11,464 nucleotides of DNA from Opitutaceae bacterium (GTDB lineage Bacteria > Verrucomicrobiota > Verrucomicrobiia > Opitutales > Opitutaceae): assembly GCA_023265535.1 (NCBI GenBank), contig JAHFTI010000077.1:1-11464 (forward strand). Direction: 5' to 3'. Positions 6,231 to 11,464 of this stretch are shown here, in pieces. The number at the start of each line of letters is the position of its first letter. Position 1 is the first letter of the stretch. The position numbers and the translations under genes are program-made. Under the pieces are notes generated by a model. It searched no databases and was not told the origin of the DNA. It was given only the letters and a program-made list of their open reading frames with translations.

Positions 6231-7766
6231 TTACTCGGAAGTCAGTAGCCAGGAACGGTCCCTGATCACGAACTGCCAACGGCCCTTAAATTGGCCCAAT
6301 TCGCCATAAAAACGCACGGTGGAACCGCCGGTCCACGTGGAACGCAGGGAATCCCCTAGGGAGCGATCAGGGGCATAGATCTCCCAGGTTTCCCCATTGA
6401 GCTCCACGCTCAGGGGCTTGAGGGAGGCGACGCTCGCCTTCACGAGGAACAGTTTCCCGTTGTGGGTGCCGTCGCGCAGCTTGAGGCCGGGCTCGGAGGC
6501 ATTGCGGGCGCGCGCGGCGAGATCCGAGACGGAGACGCTGACGGGCACGGGGGCCGCGGGAGTCTGGCCGTCCGAGGGGTTGGTCAGTTTCATCCAGCGG
6601 GAACGGTCGGGGTGATCGGGCGTGGTGAACTGGGCGATGATGGGGAAATGATCCGAGAAGCCCGAACCGGCGTTGCCGCCGTTGCTCCAGCGGAAGGGCG
6701 TGCCGTCGGCGTTTTCGTTGAGCCCTGCGATGCGCCCCACGCGGAAGGAATTGTCCACATACTGGACGCCGGCGCCGTCGTAGAGGCCACGGCTGACCAG
6801 CAGCTGCATGAGGGTGCCCCACTCGCCGCGGTAGGTGTCGCTGCCGCGGGCCTGGTTCGGAAGCTCGTACCAAAGGTTGTAGAGGTCGGCGGCGCCGCCC
6901 AGGAGGGCGGTTTCGTTGCCCTGGGAGCGCAGGATGTCGTTCATGCCGGTCTGCTGCATCTTCGGGTACCGGGCCTTCTGGTTGTACTGGCTGTTGAAGT
7001 CGCCGCCGATGATGATGTCAGCCTGCGGATCCTGGGCGAGCAGCTCGTCGAGGCGCGCGCGCAGCACGCGCGCATTCTGCACGCGCACCCGTTCGGTCCT
7101 CTCGTCGGAGGCGCCGGACTTCCAATGGTTGCCGAAAAGATGGAGGGTGTGGGTGCCGTCCACCTTGACCTGAACCTCGAGGATGTTGCGGGCGTTCTCG
7201 ACGGGATGCTGGCGCACCTCAACGACAGGAAAGCGCGTGAAGATGACATTCTTGATCGCGCGGGTGTTGCCATCCTCGTGGCGTGTCTCGCCATCGGAGC
7301 CCGCCACCACCGTGTAGCCGGTGAGGCCGCGGTCCTCGAGGGCCTTGAGCAGCCAGGCCTCGGAGGGCCAGCTGGCCTGGGCGGGGTCGAGCGGGGCGGA
7401 AAGGAGCTCCGACACCTTGCGCGAGGCGACCGGGGCGAGCAGGTCGCGCAGGGCTTTGTTGGCGGGCGAAGGGGTCTGGTCCACCTCGACTTCCTGGAAG
7501 AAAATGATGTCCGGCCCCTGGCCCGTGGGCGTGAGACGCGCGACCACCTCGGAGGCGTTGAGCAGCTTGGTGCGCAGGTGCGCGGGGGTGTAGCTGGGGA
7601 CTTGGTATTCGTCGTAGGCGGCCACGCCGTCGACATCGAAGAGGTTCTCCACGTTGTACACGGCAACCGAGAAATCGCGCGCCCCCAGGCTGAGGAGGCC
7701 GACGAAGAGGCCTAGGAAAACGCAGAAGAGACGGACCGGAAGGGCGGTGCGGCTGGCAAGGGACAT
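6231..7766 (-). CDS. Exported endonuclease/exonuclease/phosphatase-family enzyme with C-terminal OB-like domain
   Basis: Members of this family (DNase I/exonuclease III fold) cleave phosphodiester or phosphate ester bonds in DNA, RNA, lipids or small molecules using a divalent metal. The 511-residue product begins with a signal peptide (hydrophobic 11-28, LGA cleavage), so it acts outside the cytoplasm. EEP motifs appear in order: VAVYNVENLFD (34-44, Asn38), IIFFQEVEVD with metal ligand Glu92, IFTRFP, LFGNHWKSG with His214, IIGGDFNS with Asp256 and Asn258, and GFSDHFPI with the Asp372-His373 pair. The catalytic set is complete. After about residue 385 a Pro/Ala/Val linker leads to a beta-rich domain of about 100 residues (LFLVKASVASL, WEIYAPD, VRFYGELGQFKGRWQFVIRD) that looks like an OB-fold or SH3-like binding module; that call is tentative. 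An extracellular nuclease for phosphate or nucleotide scavenging is a reasonable guess, but phosphoesterases of other substrates share this fold. A CBS-protein gene lies 95 bp upstream, the DUF4097 gene 49 bp downstream. Confidence 0.88.
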   Translation of the reverse strand: MSLASRTALPVRLFCVFLGLFVGLLSLGARDFSVAVYNVENLFDVDGVAAYDEYQVPSYTPAHLRTKLLNASEVVARLTPTGQGPDIIFFQEVEVDQTPSPANKALRDLLAPVASRKVSELLSAPLDPAQASWPSEAWLLKALEDRGLTGYTVVAGSDGETRHEDGNTRAIKNVIFTRFPVVEVRQHPVENARNILEVQVKVDGTHTLHLFGNHWKSGASDERTERVRVQNARVLRARLDELLAQDPQADIIIGGDFNSQYNQKARYPKMQQTGMNDILRSQGNETALLGGAADLYNLWYELPNQARGSDTYRGEWGTLMQLLVSRGLYDGAGVQYVDNSFRVGRIAGLNENADGTPFRWSNGGNAGSGFSDHFPIIAQFTTPDHPDRSRWMKLTNPSDGQTPAAPVPVSVSVSDLAARARNASEPGLKLRDGTHNGKLFLVKASVASLKPLSVELNGETWEIYAPDRSLGDSLRSTWTGGSTVRFYGELGQFKGRWQFVIRDRSWLLTSE

Positions 7767-7861
7767 GCGCCGCAGCCTAGCAGGGCGGCGTCACATTGCC
7801 AGCCCAAGGAGAGGGTTCCCTGGAAAGAGGGTGCGGACAACGAACCTGGCCCGGTGTGCAC

Positions 7862-8308
7862 TCAGCCCGGCAGGCCGCCCGTGTGAATGTAGTTGCGCAG
7901 GGATTCGGCCTCGACGCGATTGGCTGTCGCGCACCAACGCGCCAGGTCGCCGATCGAGAGCACGCCCTTGAGTTGCCCCTGATCGAACACGGGCAGGTGG
8001 CGAATGTGCTGGATCTCGAAGATTTCCATGGCCTCCTCGGTACCCATGTCCGGTGAGAGCACGGGGTACTCGGAATGCATCACGTGGCGCACCTGCGTGG
8101 TCTGCGGGTCCAGGGCGGCCGGAATCACCTTTCGCATGAGGTCGCGCGCAGTGAACATGCCCAGCATGCGTGCGCCTTCCATGACGACGAGCGATCCGAT
8201 GTTATGGCGGTTCATTTCAAGCACAGCCTCGGCCACCGTGGCGGTGGGCGGGATGGTATAGAGTTGGGTTCCCTTGAACTCCAGCAGGGTGCCGATCGTG
8301 ATATTCAT
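7862..8308 (-). CDS. Stand-alone CBS-domain pair protein
   Basis: The 148-residue cytoplasmic protein consists almost wholly of two CBS motifs: about 8-65 (LYTIPPTATVAEAVLEMNRH, IGSLVVMEGARMLGMFTARDLMRKV) and about 72-130 (VRHVMHSEYPVLSPDMGTEEAMEIFE, IRHLPVFDQGQLKGVLSIGDLARW). The C-terminal tail YIHTGGLPG resembles the YI-GGYP ending common in such proteins. CBS pairs bind adenine nucleotides (AMP, ATP, SAM, NAD and others) and usually sense energy or nucleotide state. The (T/S)xxD ribose-binding signature is present in both halves (TARD and SIGD). No catalytic domain is attached and the partner is unknown. It lies between the exporter ATPase (67 bp upstream) and the EEP enzyme (95 bp downstream). 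The start at 8308 has no ribosome site but fits the domain boundary. Confidence 0.9.
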   Translation of the reverse strand: MNITIGTLLEFKGTQLYTIPPTATVAEAVLEMNRHNIGSLVVMEGARMLGMFTARDLMRKVIPAALDPQTTQVRHVMHSEYPVLSPDMGTEEAMEIFEIQHIRHLPVFDQGQLKGVLSIGDLARWCATANRVEAESLRNYIHTGGLPG

Positions 8309-8331
8309 GGGGGGTATCGGGCTACTCGTTC

Positions 8332-8359
8332 AGGATAACGGCACAGTCCCCCATTACAA
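8332..8359 (-). promoter_or_regulatory. Possible sigma-70-like promoter of the CBS-protein gene
   Basis: On the minus strand TTGTAA (opposite 8354-8359) and TATCCT (opposite 8332-8337) are 16 bp apart. Each matches the sigma-70 consensus at four of six positions, in a relatively AT-rich gap directly upstream of the gene. The 22 bases from the -10 box to the ATG at 8308 would leave a short leader. Matches this weak occur by chance, so the call is tentative. Confidence 0.25.
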
Positions 8360-8375
8360 CCGCTAAAGAGACCTA

Positions 8376-9098
8376 TTAAACAAAGATTCCGTCGCGCATC
8401 GGGAGGACATGGTCGCAGGCGCGGGCGATCTCGGGATTGTGGGTCACGAGCACGATGGCCTGGTTGTTTTCGCGGGCGAGGCGGACGAGCAGATCGAAGA
8501 CGAGGGCGGAGTTGCGGACGTCGAGATTGCCGGTGGGCTCGTCGGCGAGGATGAGCGTGGGCTCGTTGGCGAGGGCGCGGGCGATGGCGACGCGCTGCTG
8601 CTCACCGCCGGAAAGGTGCAGGCTGAGGCGATGGGTCTTGTCCTCGAGGCCGACCGAGGCGAGCAGGCCGCGGGCGCGGTCCACCATGGCGGCGGGGCTC
8701 AGGCGGCCGAGCTTGCGCATGGGCATCATGACGTTCTCGAGCGCCGAGAACTCGGGCATGAGGAAATGGAACTGGAAGACGAAGCCGATGTGGCGGCAGC
8801 GGGCTGCGGTGCGTTCCTCATCGCTCGAGGCGGACATGAGCTGGCCATCGATCCAGAGGCGACCGGCGTCGGGGCGGTCGAGCAGGCCGAGCAGGTAGAG
8901 AAGGGTGCTCTTGCCGCAGCCGGAGGGGCCGACGATGGAGTAGACCTGGCCGCGCCGGGCCTCGAAGGAGACGCCGCGCAACACGTGCACGCGCCCCTCG
9001 GCCTGCCCGAGGTAGCGCTCGAGGGCCTCGCAACGCACGGCGGCGGCCTCGGGGGAGGGAACGGCGTCGGGGAGGGAGGCTGGGGAGTCGGCGGACAT
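8376..9098 (-). CDS. ABC exporter ATP-binding protein, LolD/MacB/DevA type
   Basis: This is the cytoplasmic ATPase of a type VII (MacB/LolCDE-like) ABC transporter and powers the permease encoded just upstream. The 240-residue protein has every nucleotide-binding element: A-loop Tyr29, Walker A GPSGCGKST (57-65), Q-loop Gln109 in FVFQFH, signature LSGGEQQRVAIARAL (162-176), Walker B LILADE (182-187) with Glu187, D-loop NLD (191-193) and H-loop His220 in LVTHN. FVFQFHFLMPEFSALENVMMP and the ADEPTGNLD run are typical of the LolD/MacB/FtsE group. The first 20 residues are low-complexity (Ser, Ala, Pro, Asp), so the true start could be further in. Lying downstream of a HlyD-type fusion protein and a permease, it fits a MacAB- or DevBCA-like exporter better than the lipoprotein-sorting Lol system, which has no fusion protein. 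The gap to the permease stop is 84 bp. Confidence 0.93.
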   Translation of the reverse strand: MSADSPASLPDAVPSPEAAAVRCEALERYLGQAEGRVHVLRGVSFEARRGQVYSIVGPSGCGKSTLLYLLGLLDRPDAGRLWIDGQLMSASSDEERTAARCRHIGFVFQFHFLMPEFSALENVMMPMRKLGRLSPAAMVDRARGLLASVGLEDKTHRLSLHLSGGEQQRVAIARALANEPTLILADEPTGNLDVRNSALVFDLLVRLARENNQAIVLVTHNPEIARACDHVLPMRDGIFV

Positions 9099-9182
9099 CG
9101 GGGAGCAGGGCGAAAGGAAAGGGATGACGGAAAAGGGAAGAATGGAGGGAGGCGGGGGCGACGGGCGACAGGCGTCGGGAGT
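9099..9182 (-). other. Pyrimidine-rich leader between permease and ATPase genes
   Basis: This 84-bp gap is about 82% purine on the plus strand (69 of 84 by my count), so a transcript of the minus-strand genes would carry a C/U-rich stretch before the ATPase start at 9098. I see no Shine-Dalgarno, no stable hairpin and no T-run ending. Confidence 0.5.
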
Positions 9183-10427
9183 TTACTGGCCGGTGCCGCG
9201 GATGACGTCACCCGGTTCGAGCTGCGCGGCGCGGCGGGCGGGGATGATGCTCGCGGCCATGACCATGAGAATGGCGGCGAGCGAGGCGGAGACGTAATGC
9301 CAGTGGGACCAGTTCACGATGAAAGTCTCGGTCTTGAAGATGCCATTGATCGGAAGGGGAACCTGGGAGATGGCCCAGGTTCCACCGGCGCCGAGGAGAA
9401 GGCCGCCCAGGATGCCCAGCACCAGGACGATGGCGGCCTGCCAGAAGAAGATGAGCGAAATGTCGGAGCGGGTGTACCCCATGGAGCGAAGGATGGCGAT
9501 CTCACGGGTCTTCTCCATGACGATCATGACCAGCGTGTTGAACATCGCCAGGCCGGCGATGAGCGTGAACACCGAGACCGTGATGCCGGAGGAGATGCGC
9601 AGGGCGCGAAAGACGCCCAGCCAGGTGCTCTCGCGATCCTGCCAGCAGCGGGCGGAATGGCCGAGGGCCTCGGTCATGTGCGCGGCGTCGGAGGGCGCGC
9701 GGTCGGTGTCGTGGAGCGCCACCTGGAGGAAGCTGGCACCGCTCGGCTTGCGAAAGAGGGAACGCGATTCCGAGAGGTGCAGGTAGAGGCGTTGACGGTC
9801 GATGTCGCTGATACCCGTTTCGAAGAGGGCGGCGATCTTGTAGCGCCGGGCCTGACCGTCCACGAGCAGCTCGAAGGAATCGCCCACCTCGACCAGGAGG
9901 CGGCGCGCCATCTCGACGCCGATGATGACGGACATGCGATCTGCCCGGAAGGCCGCCAGGGAGCCCGCCTCGATCTGGCGGCCGAGATCGGAGACGCGCA
10001 GATGATCCTCGATGCGGATGCCAAAAGCCTTTCCGTCCATGCTCTTGAAGGGGGCGCGAACGATGACGGTTCCCGTCAGCACCTCGGAGGCCCCGGAGAC
10101 ATTGGGAAATTCGCGCAGGGCCTGCATGACGAGGTCAGGCTGCTCGATGCCCTCAATGTAGCGTTGGCCGTCCTTCTTGGACACCTCGAAGAGGTCGCCC
10201 CAGCGTCCGGCTGAAACCGTGCGGATGGTGTTCTGGAGGCGGTCCTCGATGCGGATGGCGCCGTTGGTGCCGAGGATCGTGCGGACAAAAAGAGCCTCGA
10301 AGCCCGTGGTGGTAGCCTGGGTGACAATGAAGAGCCCGACGCCGAGCACGATGCACGCAAGGCTCATGGCCATGGCGCGCCTCTTGGAGGTGAGGAAGCG
10401 CAGGGCGATGCGGAGGTTGGGCGACAT
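9183..10427 (-). CDS. ABC exporter permease, FtsX/MacB/LolC-like (DevC-type)
   Basis: This is the inner-membrane permease of the exporter. The start at 10427 (MSPNLRIALRFLTSKRR) gives 414 residues and the normal N-terminus. The frame is open to 10547, but the extra 40 residues are Pro/Arg-rich and would overlap the upstream gene. Topology from hydrophobicity: helix 1 about 20-36, a large periplasmic MacB-type core domain about 40-275, then helices 2 (281-303), 3 (325-348) and 4 (379-396). The cytoplasmic coupling segment after helix 2, EKTREIAILRSMGYTRSDI (305-323), is the FtsX-family hallmark that contacts the ATPase. The C-terminus PARRAAQLEPGDVIRG is typical of LolC/MacB permeases. The four-helix form without a fused ATPase matches DevC, LolC or LolE rather than full MacB. 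It lies 31 bp after the fusion-protein gene and 84 bp before the ATPase gene. Substrate unknown. Confidence 0.91.
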   Translation of the reverse strand: MSPNLRIALRFLTSKRRAMAMSLACIVLGVGLFIVTQATTTGFEALFVRTILGTNGAIRIEDRLQNTIRTVSAGRWGDLFEVSKKDGQRYIEGIEQPDLVMQALREFPNVSGASEVLTGTVIVRAPFKSMDGKAFGIRIEDHLRVSDLGRQIEAGSLAAFRADRMSVIIGVEMARRLLVEVGDSFELLVDGQARRYKIAALFETGISDIDRQRLYLHLSESRSLFRKPSGASFLQVALHDTDRAPSDAAHMTEALGHSARCWQDRESTWLGVFRALRISSGITVSVFTLIAGLAMFNTLVMIVMEKTREIAILRSMGYTRSDISLIFFWQAAIVLVLGILGGLLLGAGGTWAISQVPLPINGIFKTETFIVNWSHWHYVSASLAAILMVMAASIIPARRAAQLEPGDVIRGTGQ

Positions 10428-10458
10428 TCGATTCGGTGGGACCGTGGGACGGGGCCGC

Positions 10459-11464
10459 TCAGCGCCAGCGGGGGTCCGCGCTGGGCTCGGAACGCACGGA
10501 TTGCCCCTCCGTGAAACGGTCGACGTCGTCCACGATGACCATTTCACCCTCGGCGAGGCCGTCGAGGATTTCCACGGCGGTGAGGCTGACGAAGCCGACC
10601 TTCACGAGGCGCTGGGTGACGCGGCCGGCGGAGACGACCTTGACGCTGGTGCCGACGAGGGCGCGGCGCGGGATGAGAGTCTTGGCGGGGCGTTCGTCGA
10701 GGATGACCGAGAGATCGCCCGTGATGCCGGGAATGAGCTTGGAAGGCTCGAGCTGGCCGGGGGCGATCTCAAGGTGCACGATGTAACGCTGGGTCTCGGG
10801 ATCGGAGGTGGAGAGAACCTTGACGACCTTGGCATCGAACTGGGTGACACCGTAGGGGAGGAAGGAGACGATCGCACGCTGGCCGACGCGCACGCCCGCG
10901 AAGTTCTCCTCGCTCATGCGGCCCTCGACGATGCGCTGGATGGAAATGAGACGGGCAATGGGTGTGCCACCGGAGATGAGGTCGCCGCGGCCCGTGCGCA
11001 CCTCGGCAATGACACCCTCGAAGGGCGCGCGGATCGTCATCTTCTCGAGTTGGCGGCGCAGCACCTTGAGCTGGTTTTCGAGGCCCTCGATCTCGAGCTG
11101 GCGGGAAAGCTGCTCCTGGTCGCGGCGCTGTTCGATGCCCTGCACGACACGCTTCTGGCGCAGGACCTCCACCTCGGAGCTGGTGCCGCGCCCCTGGAGG
11201 CGGACGAGTTCTGCGAGGAGGTCGCGCGCATTCTGGAGCTCGCTGTCAAAGGAACTTCCGAGCTCGAGCTTGCGCTTGGCGGCGCCGAGCTGGCTTTGCA
11301 CGCGCTCGATGTCGAGGAGGAGGTCGCCGGTGTCGAGCTGGACCAGGGTCTCGCCGGCGGCGACGCGCTTGTCGAGCGCCATGGCCATCGAGGTGACGCG
11401 GCCCGAGATCTCGCTCTTGATTTCCTGCGCCTCGGAGGCCTGGACGATGATGGTGCCTGAGACG
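10459..11464 (-). CDS. HlyD/MacA-type periplasmic membrane fusion protein, 5' end missing
   Basis: This is the periplasmic adaptor that links the inner-membrane permease to an outer-membrane channel. The frame is open to the right edge: residues upstream of the ATG at 11388 read SGTIIVQASEAQEIKSEISGRV and belong to the first lipoyl half, so 11388 is internal and the N-terminal anchor or signal lies outside the window. About 334 residues are visible. After the first lipoyl half comes a long helical hairpin rich in Leu, Glu, Gln and Arg (about 11320-11040), a predicted coiled coil. The second lipoyl half follows (TIRAPFEGVIAEVRTGRGDLISGG), then the beta-barrel (EGRMSEENFAGVRVGQRAIV) and membrane-proximal domains (KTLIPRRALVG, VEILDGLAEGEMVIVDDVDRF). 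It is the first of three co-directional genes (adaptor, permease, ATPase), the order seen in DevBCA-type exporters. No outer-membrane TolC-like gene is in the window. Confidence 0.93.
   Translation of the reverse strand, partial: VSGTIIVQASEAQEIKSEISGRVTSMAMALDKRVAAGETLVQLDTGDLLLDIERVQSQLGAAKRKLELGSSFDSELQNARDLLAELVRLQGRGTSSEVEVLRQKRVVQGIEQRRDQEQLSRQLEIEGLENQLKVLRRQLEKMTIRAPFEGVIAEVRTGRGDLISGGTPIARLISIQRIVEGRMSEENFAGVRVGQRAIVSFLPYGVTQFDAKVVKVLSTSDPETQRYIVHLEIAPGQLEPSKLIPGITGDLSVILDERPAKTLIPRRALVGTSVKVVSAGRVTQRLVKVGFVSLTAVEILDGLAEGEMVIVDDVDRFTEGQSVRSEPSADPRWR

Noticed and set aside
6462..7715. A 417-codon open frame on the plus strand opposite the EEP enzyme.
   Set aside because: It is a compositional shadow of a gene whose motifs are intact and has no recognisable domain.
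8409..10214. A 601-codon open frame on the plus strand opposite the ATPase and permease genes.
   Set aside because: It is antisense to two genes with complete catalytic or family motifs. Its translation is low-complexity (Gly, Asp, Glu, Ala, His) with no domain, as expected from GC-rich codon bias.
10428..10547. A 40-residue N-terminal extension of the permease frame.
   Set aside because: It overlaps the 3' end of the adaptor gene and is Pro/Arg-rich. The family N-terminus begins at MSPNLRIALRFL.
1..11464. Search for CRISPR arrays, tRNA genes, transposases, integrases, toxin-antitoxin or defence genes.
   Set aside because: I found no regular repeat-spacer pattern, tRNA-like fold or recognisable protein of these types; all sizeable frames are accounted for by the genes listed.

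Overview
This window is GC-rich and carries ordinary chromosomal genes of a Gram-negative (diderm) bacterium. KDO activation (kdsB) points to lipopolysaccharide, and several products carry Sec-type signal peptides. The HPr (with both the His and Ser phosphorylation sites), the CarA sequence style and the weak Shine-Dalgarno signals at most starts would fit Verrucomicrobiota (Opitutales-like). That placement is my inference from general familiarity, not from a database comparison.

Layout from left to right. Bases 1-958 (+) hold the 3' end of carA (carbamoyl-phosphate synthase small subunit), closed by a clear intrinsic terminator. Bases 1069-3057 (+) encode a large exported protein that looks like a glycoside hydrolase: a TIM barrel, a glutaminase-like middle domain and a C-terminal beta domain. 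A 130-bp gap follows, with two near-identical palindromic elements and nested inverted repeats. kdsB (3187-3930, -) diverges from an HPr gene (3988-4311, +), which has the best ribosome binding site in the window. HPr converges on a TatD-family metal-dependent hydrolase (4334-5134, -).

From 4334 to the right edge every gene is on the minus strand. In order of transcription: a membrane fusion protein (11464-10459, cut by the window edge), a four-helix MacB/LolC/DevC-type permease (10427-9183) and its LolD/MacB-type ATPase (9098-8376). These three make up the inner-membrane and periplasmic parts of an ABC exporter. Then come a stand-alone CBS-pair protein (8308-7862), an exported endonuclease/exonuclease/phosphatase-family enzyme with an extra C-terminal domain (7766-6231), an exported DUF4097-type beta-repeat protein (6181-5216), and TatD. 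A strong terminator (perfect 10-bp stem plus eight U) lies between the DUF4097 gene and tatD, almost touching the tatD start.

Coding density is high and no stretch over about 130 bp lacks a gene. I saw no tRNA, rRNA, CRISPR array, insertion sequence or phage gene. Most of the window is housekeeping or envelope biology. I did not find a convincing new defence or mobile system. The points most worth following up are the uncharacterised glycosidase-like protein, the repeats behind it, and the terminator squeezed against the tatD start.
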